From NCBI GenBank assembly GCA_019311105.1, contig JAFDDA010000008.1, forward strand, positions 1 to 63,483: DNA of 63,483 nucleotides. Direction: 5' to 3'. Each line of letters begins with the position of its first letter. The stretch's first letter is position 1. Source of the stretch: Deltaproteobacteria bacterium. GTDB taxonomy: Bacteria > Myxococcota_A > UBA9160 > JAFDDA01. The notes beneath the pieces were generated by a model. It was not told the DNA's origin, did not search any database, and saw only the letters and a list, made by a program, of their open reading frames with translations. A program made the position numbers and the translations under genes. This document shows positions 33,263 through 41,538 of the stretch, piece by piece.

Positions 33263-34749
33263 GTCCCGTCCCCTTCCCGGGCCATGTCGATGGCCCGGAT
33301 GAGGGCGCGCGCCTTGTTCAGGCACTCCTGGTTCTCGTACTCCGGGTCCGAGTCGGCGACGATCCCGCCGCCGGCCTGGAGATGGATCGTCCCGTCCTTG
33401 ACGAGCATGGTGCGAATCGTGATCGCCATGTCCATGTTGCCCGAGTAGTCGACATAGCCGACGGCGCCGCCGTAGAAGCCGCGCCGCAACGACTCGAGTT
33501 CGTCGATGATCTCCATGGCCCGCACCTTCGGCGCGCCCGAGAGCGTCCCGGCCGGGAAGGTCGCCCGAAGCAGGTCGAGCCAGTCGAGACCCGCCCGCAG
33601 CTTTCCGACGACGTGCGAGACAATGTGCATGACGTGCGAGTAGCGCTCGATCATGGCGTACTCGGTGACTTCGACCGAGCCGATCTCCGCCACCCGGCCG
33701 ACGTCGTTGCGGCCGAGGTCGACCAGCATGACGTGCTCCGCCAGCTCCTTCGGGTCGGCCAGCAGGCTCGCCTCGATCTCCTGATCTTCTTCGGGGGTCT
33801 CGCCGCGCGGGCGCGTCCCGGCGATGGGGCGCAGGTCGATGCCGCCGTTCTCGAGCCGCACCAGGATCTCCGGCGACGAGCCGATCACGATCGGGCCCTC
33901 ACAGCGCAGGAAGAACAGGTACGGGCTCGGGTTGATGCGCCGCAGGTGGCGGTAGACCGTGAACGGGTCGACTTGCAGCGGGATGCCGAAGCGTTGGGAC
34001 AGGACGACCTGAAAGATGTCGCCCGCCTCGATGTACTCCTTCGCCCGCTTCACGATCTCGTGATAGGCCTCGCGCTCGTGGCTGCGACGCAGATCCATCG
34101 GCGCCTTCACGGGCGGCCGCGCGGGCTCTGCAGGGAGCGGCTCGCGGAGACGCATCGCGAGGGCGTCGAGCTCCGCCGCGGCTTCGCGGTGACGCGCGCG
34201 CGGGTCGTCGCCCTCGCGGACCTCGACGTGCCGGACGAGCAACGCCGTCTGGCGCTGGTTGTCGTACACGAGCACGGTCTCGGGCAGCACGAAGAAGAGG
34301 TCGGGCATGCCGAACTCGTCGGGGTTGGCGTCGGGGATCTCCTCGACGAAGCGCACCCAGTCGTAGCCCACGAGCCCGACCGCCCCGCCCAGGAAGCGGG
34401 GCACCTCGAGCCCTTCGAGCCCAACGGGTTCGTAGCGCTCGAGCCGCGTGCGCAAGGATTCGAGCGGGTCGCCCTCCACGGTCTGCCGCTCGGTCTTACC
34501 GTCTTCGGTCCACTCGATCTCGCGTCCGCGAGCGCGAAAGATCGCCCGCGCGCCGGTCCCCATGAAGCTGAAGCGCGCCCAGTCCTCGCCGCCTTCGACG
34601 GACTCGAACAGGAAGGCGGTCTCTCCGTCGTCGAGCTTCCGGAAGAAGGAAAGCGGGGTGTCGTAGTCGGCGTGGATCTCCAAGGCCACCGGGACGAGGT
34701 TGCCCTCGGCTGCCAGCCGTACGAATCCATCCTCTGAAGGGACGAGCAC
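33259..34749 (-). CDS. trpE: Anthranilate synthase component I
   Basis: TrpE makes anthranilate from chorismate. GTG 34749 gives (M)LVPSEDGFVRLAAEGN and 496 aa, matching the family N-terminus; the frame stays open further upstream but without homology. The Trp-feedback region is seen (FLFESVEGGEDWARFSFMG) and the chorismate-binding core is complete: YIEAGDIFQVVLSQRF, NPSPYLFFL, GSSPEILVR, PIAGTRPRG, HVMLVDLGRNDVGRV, FPAGTLSGAPKVRAMEII and GGAVGYVDYSGNMD. It heads trpEGDCFBA; 166 nt, including an 11-bp inverted repeat, separate it from lptD on the same strand. Confidence 0.96.
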   Translation of the reverse strand: MLVPSEDGFVRLAAEGNLVPVALEIHADYDTPLSFFRKLDDGETAFLFESVEGGEDWARFSFMGTGARAIFRARGREIEWTEDGKTERQTVEGDPLESLRTRLERYEPVGLEGLEVPRFLGGAVGLVGYDWVRFVEEIPDANPDEFGMPDLFFVLPETVLVYDNQRQTALLVRHVEVREGDDPRARHREAAAELDALAMRLREPLPAEPARPPVKAPMDLRRSHEREAYHEIVKRAKEYIEAGDIFQVVLSQRFGIPLQVDPFTVYRHLRRINPSPYLFFLRCEGPIVIGSSPEILVRLENGGIDLRPIAGTRPRGETPEEDQEIEASLLADPKELAEHVMLVDLGRNDVGRVAEIGSVEVTEYAMIERYSHVMHIVSHVVGKLRAGLDWLDLLRATFPAGTLSGAPKVRAMEIIDELESLRRGFYGGAVGYVDYSGNMDMAITIRTMLVKDGTIHLQAGGGIVADSDPEYENQECLNKARALIRAIDMAREGDGT

Positions 34750-34794
34750 GATTGCCTCGAAGCGTCGGCTGCCACCGGCGCCAGCACCAGGGCC

Positions 34795-34862
34795 CCGCGG
34801 CGCTTCGTCGCCGAGTGGAAACCCTTGAAATATCAGCTCGTTATGAAAGCAAAGCGCCGCGG
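34795..34862 (-). promoter_or_regulatory. Inverted repeat in the trpE leader
   Basis: Arms 34852-34862 and 34795-34805 are perfect 11-bp inverted repeats (on the transcript CCGCGGCGCUU and AAGCGCCGCGG) with a 46-nt, less GC-rich loop. The 3' arm ends about 45 nt before the trpE start. No U-run and no short ORF with clustered Trp codons was found, so it is not a textbook attenuator. It may still regulate trpE or separate it from lptD transcription. Confidence 0.5.
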
Positions 34863-34915
34863 TGGGAGCAACCGCCCGCCCGAGCCCGCGGCCTCGATCC
34901 GCCCCAGAGTCCGCC

Positions 34916-37465
34916 TCAGCGCTGGATGCTGAGCCGGCCCCCGCGCGAGAAGGGCCGCACCGGGTCGTCCCCGAGACCCAGCAGGGTGTAGCGGACGCCA
35001 ACATCGAAGCCGGACTGTCGGCGGTAGTTGCCCTCGACCCGCAGCGCCCAGCACAGGCACTTCGAGGTGTACTCGATGCCCCCCTGGTTGCGCAGGAAGA
35101 TCGATTGCTCGAAGGCGTAGCCAACGGCGTAGGTCGCGGCCCATTGGCGCGTGAAGGCGAAGCGGCCGTTCACGATCAGCTGGTTGACGCGATTGAAGTC
35201 CTCGTCGAAGTCGTCGAGCCGATCGCGGTCGCTGCGGAACTCCTCGAAGAACTCCGGGATCTCGTCGACGTAGCGGTAGTTGATGCTGACGTTATGGCCG
35301 GCCTCGCTCCAGTAGCTGAAGCCGAGCAGGCCCTCGTCGACGGTGACGCGGCTCGGGTCGAAGTTGACGTGGAAGTTCGTGACCCAGTTGGACCACGGCC
35401 ACCAGTTCCCCTCGGCGACCAGGTTCCCGAGCCGGTTGTCCCAGATCTCGTAGCTGTAGGCCATGGTGATGTCGGCGACGAGGCGCGATTGATCCGACCG
35501 GTACTCGATCTCGCCCGTCTCCGGATCCTCGATGGCTGCCAGCGAACGCCCGATCAACTCGTTGCGCACGCCGAAGGTGAAGCCGTTGAAGCGATCCACC
35601 CGGTCCGCGCGGTCACCGGTCACGTTGCCGAGGTCGAGCATCCGGATCCGCTCCTGAGGCAGAGCCGTGGCGGGGACGAAGAGCGGGTTCCCGCCCTGCC
35701 CCGTGTCCTGGACGATGGCCCACGAAAAGAAGGGCTCGAGGATGTGGCTGACGGGTCGCGCGAGGAAGCCGCCCTCGTAGCTGCGCCGCAGCCGGGTCCG
35801 CAGATCGAGCCGCCCGGTGACCATGCCGCGCTCCTCGAACCCTTGCGCGTCGGTCGAGTAGAGCGTCGAGCGATACCCGACCTCGGGGACGACCTCGACC
35901 TGATCCAGCAGCCGGAACGGCAGGGACAGGCGCGGATACAGGTCGATCTTGTGGCCCCGGTCGCCGAGGAGTTCGCCCTCCTGGAAGATGCCGTCGCCCT
36001 CGTACCCACCCGTGGTGGCGAAATCGTCGCCGTCTTGATCCGGCGAGGTCACGTTCCCCGAGCCGTCCTGTTCCTGGGAGCTGGGGATGCCATCGATGCC
36101 CGTGTCGACGAACAGATCATCGCCGACCACCAGCCCCGGATACCGGTCGCTCGCCTTGTCGCGCGACCAGTAGTAGCTGTGGCTGGCATCGAAGGCGCCC
36201 ACGACATTGACCGGACCCACACGCGCGACCGGCTTCGAGAGCACCCTGACCGAAGTCTCGGGCAGACGTTGAACCAACGCGTCGTCCCGGTCGACGTCGT
36301 CGGGGTTCTGAAGGTCGTCCGCAAAGTACGCGGCGGTGTTCCACTGGACCCAGCCGGTCTCGAAGAGGTCCCGTTCGGCGAAGGCCACCGACTCCATGAA
36401 GCGGAAGGTCCCGAACTCGCGCATGTCGCGGAAATCGCGCAGGAAGAGGTTGTCGCGGATCAGGTTCGCGTCGACCTTGGCGGTCACGTCCCCAGGCAGT
36501 TCCCAGATCTGCTTCGAGTCGACCGCCCAGCGCAGCTCATCGATCGGCTGCTGGGGATCGTCCCCCGTGATCTCGTCGTCCGAGATGATCGTGAAGAAGA
36601 ACTCGCCGCTCGTGCCGCTCGGGCGAACCCACTCCGCGTTGGCGGCGCCCTTGAACCCACGCTTCTGCAGGTATTGAGGCGTCAGCGTGATGTTCAGGTC
36701 GTGCCGGGCCGCCCAGTAGAATGGGACGCCCACGTCGAGGCCGCTGCGGTTCGTGCTGTTGAACTGCGGAAAGAGCAGCCCCGAAGAACGCTCGCGCTTG
36801 AGCGGGTAGGCCGCCCAGGGCGACCAGAGGATGGGCAATCCGAACATCTCGAACTTCGCGTTCTTGGCGACGGCGTAACCGTCGACCGTGAGGTTCGTCT
36901 CCTCGGCCACCAGCTCCCAGGAGGGGTCGCCGCCATCGGGGCATTCACAGGTGGTGAAGCGACCCTTCTGGAAGGTGTAGGTCTCCTCGCCCGTCTTGCG
37001 GATCTCCATGGCCCGCATCTCGAAGCGGCTCTCGTCCGAGGTCAACAAACCCTGACGGACGAATCCCTTCAGGGTGTCGATGTTGAACTGGAGGAACTCG
37101 CCGGTGAGTCGGTCGGGCCCGTCCTGGTGGACGACGTGGCCGCTTGCCAGGCCCTGGCGCGTAACGTTGCTGAACATCACCCAGTCGGCGGTCAGCAACT
37201 GCCGGCCTTCCTGGATGCGCACGTTGCCGCGGCCGACGTAGACCGACTTGGCGGAGTCGTACTCGATGGAGTCGGCGGTGATCTTGAAGGGCGGCTCGGC
37301 CTGGGCCTTCGCTTCCGCTTCGGCGGCTTCCGACGCCGCCAGCACCTCAGCGACGGTCTGAGCCGCGGCCGTGCCGGTAGGCCAGGCGGCCAGCCAGACG
37401 ACGGTCGAGAGCAGGATCGTGATGATGAAGGGGAAGACTTCCCCAGACCCGGACGCGCGGCGCAA
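34916..37465 (-). CDS. lptD: LPS-assembly outer membrane protein LptD
   Basis: LptD is the outer-membrane barrel that inserts LPS into the outer leaflet. TTG 37465, preceded by AGGGGGG, starts an 849-aa precursor with a signal peptide ending TAAA. The N-terminal OstA/jellyroll domain starts at PPFKITADSIEYDSAKSVYV; the barrel domain shows FGLPILWSPWAAYPLKRERSSGLLFP, family-typical, and many strands. Two cysteine pairs are visible: C173/C175 (TTCECPDGG) and C803/C805 (SKCLCWALR), matching the positions used for inter-domain disulfides in known LptD, here in C-x-C form. No lptE is visible nearby. The trp operon follows on the same strand. Confidence 0.93.
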   Translation of the reverse strand: MRRASGSGEVFPFIITILLSTVVWLAAWPTGTAAAQTVAEVLAASEAAEAEAKAQAEPPFKITADSIEYDSAKSVYVGRGNVRIQEGRQLLTADWVMFSNVTRQGLASGHVVHQDGPDRLTGEFLQFNIDTLKGFVRQGLLTSDESRFEMRAMEIRKTGEETYTFQKGRFTTCECPDGGDPSWELVAEETNLTVDGYAVAKNAKFEMFGLPILWSPWAAYPLKRERSSGLLFPQFNSTNRSGLDVGVPFYWAARHDLNITLTPQYLQKRGFKGAANAEWVRPSGTSGEFFFTIISDDEITGDDPQQPIDELRWAVDSKQIWELPGDVTAKVDANLIRDNLFLRDFRDMREFGTFRFMESVAFAERDLFETGWVQWNTAAYFADDLQNPDDVDRDDALVQRLPETSVRVLSKPVARVGPVNVVGAFDASHSYYWSRDKASDRYPGLVVGDDLFVDTGIDGIPSSQEQDGSGNVTSPDQDGDDFATTGGYEGDGIFQEGELLGDRGHKIDLYPRLSLPFRLLDQVEVVPEVGYRSTLYSTDAQGFEERGMVTGRLDLRTRLRRSYEGGFLARPVSHILEPFFSWAIVQDTGQGGNPLFVPATALPQERIRMLDLGNVTGDRADRVDRFNGFTFGVRNELIGRSLAAIEDPETGEIEYRSDQSRLVADITMAYSYEIWDNRLGNLVAEGNWWPWSNWVTNFHVNFDPSRVTVDEGLLGFSYWSEAGHNVSINYRYVDEIPEFFEEFRSDRDRLDDFDEDFNRVNQLIVNGRFAFTRQWAATYAVGYAFEQSIFLRNQGGIEYTSKCLCWALRVEGNYRRQSGFDVGVRYTLLGLGDDPVRPFSRGGRLSIQR

Positions 37466-37572
37466 GTTCCCCCCTGCGAGCTGGCGAACGCTAACCCAGG
37501 CCGCGCATCGCGGTCAAACCGGAGCGTTGCCGAGGGGTTCTGGATGTCGGGTCGGTGGGCTCCGGGATGCGG

Positions 37573-38211
37573 CTATTCGTCGTCGTCCGGATAGGCGCGC
37601 AGCCCCGGGAAGTCGGGGACCCAGAGCTGGTCCTGATCGAGACGGACGAGCTTCAAGTCGATCAGCTCCTGCACGGCGCGATGGGCGTCGAGCATCGAGA
37701 GGCCCGAGCCCTCGGCGATGTCGCGCAAGCTGAGATCGACGCGATGCTCGTCGCCTTCGGGCGTCGCCGCATCGATCAGCACCGCGACCACAGAGCGGAT
37801 CAACTCCGTCACCGCGAGGGTCCCCATGCGCTCCTCGAGTTGGAGCACGCGAACGGTCAGCCTTTCGATCACCCGCAGGGCGATCTCGGGCCGTTCGAGG
37901 CACATGGTGTGGAACGTCTCGCGGTCGATCTCGAGGACGCGGGCATCGGTGACGGCCACCGCGCGGACGCTGCGGCGGCCACCCAGGACGACGCTCATCT
38001 CGCCGAAGAACTCTCCGGGGCGAACGCGGTCCACGGGCCGGGTTCCGCTGCCGGTGGGGCGGAGCACCTCGACCTCGCCGGCCTGGACGATGTAGAGCTC
38101 GCGCGCCGGGTCACCGGGTTCGAACACCGTGTCCCCGGCCTGAAAACTGCGCTCGTATTGCGCTCGAACCCGCCGGAGTTCCGGGTCCACCTCGCCTTGC
38201 AACTCACCCAT
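37573..38211 (-). CDS. Crp/Fnr-family transcriptional regulator
   Basis: ATG 38211 with AAAGG 6-10 nt upstream gives 212 aa. An N-terminal cyclic-nucleotide-binding fold (YERSFQAGDTVFEPGDPARELYIVQAGEVEVL, PGEFFGEMSVVLGGRRSVRAVAV) is followed by a dimer helix and a C-terminal winged helix (VDLSLRDIAEGSGLSMLDAHRAVQELIDLKLV). GEFFGEMSVVLGGRRS resembles the cAMP phosphate-binding cassette (FGE and RRS), so a cyclic nucleotide ligand is possible. No Fe-S cysteines are present. Targets are unknown; lptD lies 107 nt downstream on the same strand. Confidence 0.87.
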   Translation of the reverse strand: MGELQGEVDPELRRVRAQYERSFQAGDTVFEPGDPARELYIVQAGEVEVLRPTGSGTRPVDRVRPGEFFGEMSVVLGGRRSVRAVAVTDARVLEIDRETFHTMCLERPEIALRVIERLTVRVLQLEERMGTLAVTELIRSVVAVLIDAATPEGDEHRVDLSLRDIAEGSGLSMLDAHRAVQELIDLKLVRLDQDQLWVPDFPGLRAYPDDDE

Positions 38212-38304
38212 GGAAGCCTTTTCGACCCGGACGTGCGTTCCCTTGAGGAAACGCAGGCAGGGTGGATATCCCCCCAACCTGAGGGGTGCTGGCACGGTTC
38301 GCGG

Positions 38305-38877
38305 CTAGGAGCCCTGCCCCTTCGCGATGGCCGCTTCGAGTTCGGCCTCCTCGATCAGCCCCACATGCATGGAGTCGATCTTGCCGTCGGGGGAGACCAC
38401 GGCCAGGGCGGGGAAGCCGGGAGCGCCGAACTTGCGCGCCAGGCCTTCGTCGCCGATCACGAGCTGATATTCGATCCCGTTCTCCTGGGCGTAGGGTTTT
38501 ACGACCTCGGCGCCCTCGGCATCGACGGCCACCCCGATCACCACGATGCCGTCGCCTACATGCTTGGCCTGGATCGCGTTCAGGATCGGGATCTGGAAGA
38601 GGCACGGCGGGCACCAGGTGGCCCAGAAATCCATGACCACGGTCTTGCCCGCATAGGCGCCACTCTGGATGAGCTTCCCTTCGAGATCGGGCAACTCCCA
38701 GGAGGGCGCTGCCATGCGGTCGTCGTCGGCCGCAGGGGCCGCCACGGCGGCGTGCCCGGCACCCGCGTCCGAGGTCTCGGCATGGGCCGTCGTCTCGGTG
38801 CCGCCCTCGCACGCGGAGAACGCGAGCGCCAGGCCGGCAAGCCAACGAGTCGCCGTGTGTTGATTCCCAACTCGCAT
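38305..38877 (-). CDS. TlpA/ResA-like thiol-disulfide lipoprotein
   Basis: A 190-aa periplasmic thioredoxin-fold protein. ATG 38877 gives an export signal ending LALAFSAC (Cys23, a slightly unusual lipobox). The redox motif is WCPPC (Cys89 and Cys92) in VVMDFWATWCPPC, followed by GVAVDAEGAEVV and the cis-Pro region GAPGFPALAVV. WCPPC is typical for TlpA/ResA reductants of apocytochromes and other periplasmic thiols. The membrane electron donor CcdA is encoded just upstream on the same strand, so the two form a thiol-reduction pathway. Confidence 0.9.
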   Translation of the reverse strand: MRVGNQHTATRWLAGLALAFSACEGGTETTAHAETSDAGAGHAAVAAPAADDDRMAAPSWELPDLEGKLIQSGAYAGKTVVMDFWATWCPPCLFQIPILNAIQAKHVGDGIVVIGVAVDAEGAEVVKPYAQENGIEYQLVIGDEGLARKFGAPGFPALAVVSPDGKIDSMHVGLIEEAELEAAIAKGQGS

Positions 38878-38954
38878 CTCGAACCCCCGTGTGCCGGCCC
38901 GTGCCGCCGGCCAGAGAAATTGCAGCCGCGCCTTGCTCGACGCGGCTCGCGAAA

Positions 38955-39740
38955 CTAGAGCAGCGCCTTTTCGGCAGCCAGGATGAAGCGATTGAGGAAG
39001 GCGAAGTACCCGTTCAGGGCCGAGAGCTGATCGGTCGCCACCAACAGGCCGACCGCGATCAACAGCGTGCCCGACGCCACCTCGATGACCCGGAAGTAGG
39101 CCTTGACCCGCTGGAAGGCGCGGAAGAAGAACTCGATGCTCCAGCCCGCCAGCAGGAAGGGCACGCCGAGTCCGGCGGAGTACACCGCCAGCAGGAACAT
39201 GCCGCGGCCCACGGTCTCCTGGCTCCCCGCGATGCCGAGGACGCCCGCGAGGATCGGCCCGACGCACGGCGACCACCCGAAGGCAAAGGCGGCTCCAACG
39301 AAGTAGGTGCCAATGGCGCTCATCTTGCGGCGGTTGCCGACCTGGAAGTGGCGGTCGCGGTAGAGAAGGTGGAGCTGGAAGACGCCCATCATGTGAAGGC
39401 CCATGACGATGATCAGCGCGCCTGCGATCTGGGCCACACCAAACTCGAAGCCGAAGATCTCGGCCCGCCACACACGCGCGAATCGTCCGACGGCCGTGGC
39501 CGACGCGCCGAGCAGGATGAAGACGGTCGAGAAGCCCGCGACGAAGCCGAAGCACGCGATGAGGACGCGCCGGCGAAGGTTCGACTCGTTCTCGGAGGCG
39601 TCCTGCATCTCCTCCACGGAGACACCGGAGATCAGCGACAGGTAGGCGGGCATCAGCGGCATCACGCAGGGCGAGAACACCGACAGCAGCCCGGCCGCAA
39701 AGACCGCCCCAACGGATGCGACGGAGGACAGATCACCCAT
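38955..39740 (-). CDS. ccdA: Cytochrome c biogenesis protein CcdA (DsbD membrane domain)
   Basis: CcdA carries electrons from cytoplasmic thioredoxin across the membrane. The 261-aa, six-helix protein has the paired redox cysteines in LSVFSPCVMPLMPAYLSLISG and FAFGWSPCVGPILAGVLGIAG, each in the family's SPC(V) motif. ATG 39740 is used; a frame extension upstream lacks a ribosome site. Its likely partner is the TlpA-like lipoprotein 77 nt downstream. About 240 nt upstream (39741-39981) hold no recognisable gene or site. Confidence 0.93.
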   Translation of the reverse strand: MGDLSSVASVGAVFAAGLLSVFSPCVMPLMPAYLSLISGVSVEEMQDASENESNLRRRVLIACFGFVAGFSTVFILLGASATAVGRFARVWRAEIFGFEFGVAQIAGALIIVMGLHMMGVFQLHLLYRDRHFQVGNRRKMSAIGTYFVGAAFAFGWSPCVGPILAGVLGIAGSQETVGRGMFLLAVYSAGLGVPFLLAGWSIEFFFRAFQRVKAYFRVIEVASGTLLIAVGLLVATDQLSALNGYFAFLNRFILAAEKALL

Positions 39741-39981
39741 GGTTGCCTGATCGACTCCTTCTCTGCGACGCCGCGTTGCCGGTCCCAAGATGGCCCGTGC
39801 CAGACCCAGCATGGCAAACAATCTCGCCTCTGCGATGTCGCGCAGCCCGGAGCGTCTTCACAGGCCCCGGGGGGCGCCCAACCCTATGGTTCGGCGGAGC
39901 GGCCCTCCAAAGTGAGTGTCCGCTCGGCCGGACGCCGTGCCCACCGGCCTCTGGCAGTGCGCCCTACGAGGCCTCCGCGCC

Positions 39982-40353
39982 CTACCAGACCTCCGGGGTC
40001 GGAGGCGGGTCGTCCCGCGGGTCGCGCCCCACGAACTCGACCACCCGGCGCCCTTCGAGGTGCGCCGGGGTGATGACGTAGTCGCCCCGCACGGCGGCGT
40101 AGAAGATCGGCCGCGCAACGTCGGAATCGAAGCCCGTCATGAGGTAGGCCAGGCCGCTCACCACCGAGCCCAACCCGGCGAAAGCCAGCTTGGCCGGTGC
40201 GTAGAGGAGTGAGCAGACGCCGGAGCTGGCGCCAATGGCGGCGTCGTTCGCAGCCTGCGCAGGAGTTGCCGCCGTCGCAATGGTCAGGACGAGCGCCAGG
40301 GCAAGGCCCTGGCAGGTCGTTCGAAATCGAATCACGAGTCCCCTCTCGTTCAT
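39982..40353 (-). CDS. Small exported or membrane protein of unknown function
   Basis: A 123-aa protein, not recognised. It has a signal peptide (GLALALVLTIATAATPAQA, cleavage near residue 34), then a hydrophobic glycine-rich stretch (LLYAPAKLAFAGLGSVVSGLAYLMTG), then a polar C-terminus with GDYVITPAHLEGRRVVEFVG. One Cys (SGVCSL) remains after processing. The composition suggests a protein with one hydrophobic hairpin in or near the membrane. It stands alone between ccdA and dtd on the minus strand. Confidence 0.7.
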   Translation of the reverse strand: MNERGLVIRFRTTCQGLALALVLTIATAATPAQAANDAAIGASSGVCSLLYAPAKLAFAGLGSVVSGLAYLMTGFDSDVARPIFYAAVRGDYVITPAHLEGRRVVEFVGRDPRDDPPPTPEVW

Positions 40354-40463
40354 GGCAGCAGCGGCCCGAAGGCATCGATCCCTCGGAAGCCGTCGCCGCG
40401 GTCCCCGTGGAGGAGTGTGACGCCTGCCCCCGGCTTCGCCAGCACACGCGCGGGGCGCGCGGC

Positions 40464-40913
40464 TCAGAAGGCCTTCTCGGTGTCCAGAAGCAGGGTCACG
40501 GGGCCGTCGTTCAGCAACGCGACCTCCATGTCGGCGCCGAAGCGGCCCGTCACCACGGCCACGCCGAGGCCGCGGGCCGTTTCGACGACGGCCTCCACCA
40601 AGGGCTCGGCGTGTTCGGGGCGGGCCGCCGCAACGAAGGAGGGGCGACGTCCCTGGCGCGCGTCGCCCATCAAGGTGAACTGCGACACGACCCCCAGCGT
40701 CCCGTCCACGTCCGCAAGCGAGCGGTTCATCTTGCCCGCGTCGTCCTCGAAGACACGCAGGTGCACCATGCGCCGAGCCAGCTCCACAGCCTCGGCTTCG
40801 CCATCGTCGTGCCCGACCCCGACCAGGGCCAGCAGCCCCGCGCCCATGGTCGCCACGGCATCGCCCGCCACCGTGACCTCGGCCCGGCGAACGCGCTGCA
40901 CCACGGCCCGCAC
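40464..40913 (-). CDS. dtd: D-aminoacyl-tRNA deacylase
   Basis: DTD removes D-amino acids and glycine wrongly attached to tRNA. GTG 40913 gives (M)RAVVQRVRRAEVTV and 149 aa, the normal length. The two family motifs are complete: SQFTLMGDARQGRRPSF and VALLNDGPVTLLLDT (the NxGP type loop with the Gly-cis-Pro chirality filter). The start is 3 nt after the dcd stop, so both are probably co-translated. Confidence 0.95.
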   Translation of the reverse strand: MRAVVQRVRRAEVTVAGDAVATMGAGLLALVGVGHDDGEAEAVELARRMVHLRVFEDDAGKMNRSLADVDGTLGVVSQFTLMGDARQGRRPSFVAAARPEHAEPLVEAVVETARGLGVAVVTGRFGADMEVALLNDGPVTLLLDTEKAF

Positions 40914-40915
40914 GG

Positions 40916-41428
40916 CTAGAGCTCCTCCTGATCCCAGAATCGGCCGCGGTAGCGGGCGCGGCCCTCGGTCCGCATCAGGACGAGCTGGCAGAGGCGTACG
41001 CCCGCATGGATCTCGAGCGTGTGCCCCGAAACGTTGCTCATCTCGAGCACCTGACGGTTCGAGACGCCCGGCTGCACGAAGGCCGAGGTCACGTGGATCA
41101 TGAGGCCGAGCCGCGCGTAGCGGCTGCGCCCTTCGAGGAAGCCGCACAGATCGTCAGGGAGCGTGATGTGCTCGCGCGTGATCCCGTGGACCGTCACCCC
41201 GGGCTCGAGTAGGAACGGCCCGTTCATGACGAGCGGGCGCGTGTGGTCGCGGTAGTCGGAATCTTCCGCAATGGCGATGGGCACGCCGTCACTCTCGATC
41301 ACGCGGATGTCGTTGCCGAGGGTCAGGTCGATGGAGGCCGGGCCGACCTGGTCGGGTTCGAACGGGTCGATCCGCAAGCGCCCGGAGTCGAGTTCGGCCT
41401 GGATGGCATCGCGAGTCAGCACCGCCAT
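40916..41428 (-). CDS. dcd: dCTP deaminase (dCTP deaminase/dUTPase family)
   Basis: Dcd converts dCTP to dUTP for thymidylate synthesis. The 170 aa show the trimeric dUTPase-like fold: GPASIDLTLGNDIRV, the catalytic LCGFLEGRSRYARLGLMIHVTSAFVQPG (Arg and Glu of EGRSxxxRxGL and the Ser/Val-Gln region), LEMSNVSG and RLCQLVLMRTEG, ending YRGRFWDQEEL. Bifunctional deaminase-dUTPase activity cannot be excluded. It is divergent from the GDPD gene; the spacer holds a 25-bp repeat. Confidence 0.9.
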   Translation of the reverse strand: MAVLTRDAIQAELDSGRLRIDPFEPDQVGPASIDLTLGNDIRVIESDGVPIAIAEDSDYRDHTRPLVMNGPFLLEPGVTVHGITREHITLPDDLCGFLEGRSRYARLGLMIHVTSAFVQPGVSNRQVLEMSNVSGHTLEIHAGVRLCQLVLMRTEGRARYRGRFWDQEEL

Positions 41429-41467
41429 GGGCGCACGAGGGTAACGAACGCCACGCGATGCTCGCCT

Positions 41468-41523
41468 CGCTCGAGCAGGCATTTCGAGCGGGCGCTCGAG
41501 CAGACATTTCGCGCGGCCGCTCG
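41468..41523 (+). repeat. 25-bp imperfect tandem repeat between dcd and the GDPD gene
   Basis: Units 41468-41492 and 41493-41517 agree at most positions (both CGCTCGAGCAG-CATTTCG-GCGG type) and a 6-nt third start (41518-41523) follows. Each holds CGCTCGAGC, which is nearly palindromic. The array fills half of the 110-nt divergent spacer. Confidence 0.85.
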
Positions 41524-41538
41524 TGATACCTTCCGCTC

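Noticed and set aside
34750..34915. Classical trp attenuator with leader peptide
   Set aside because: No short ORF with tandem Trp codons and no terminator with U-run was found.
39741..39981. Small plus-strand ORF (about 41 codons) upstream of ccdA
   Set aside because: No ribosome site, no homology and basic, proline-rich composition.
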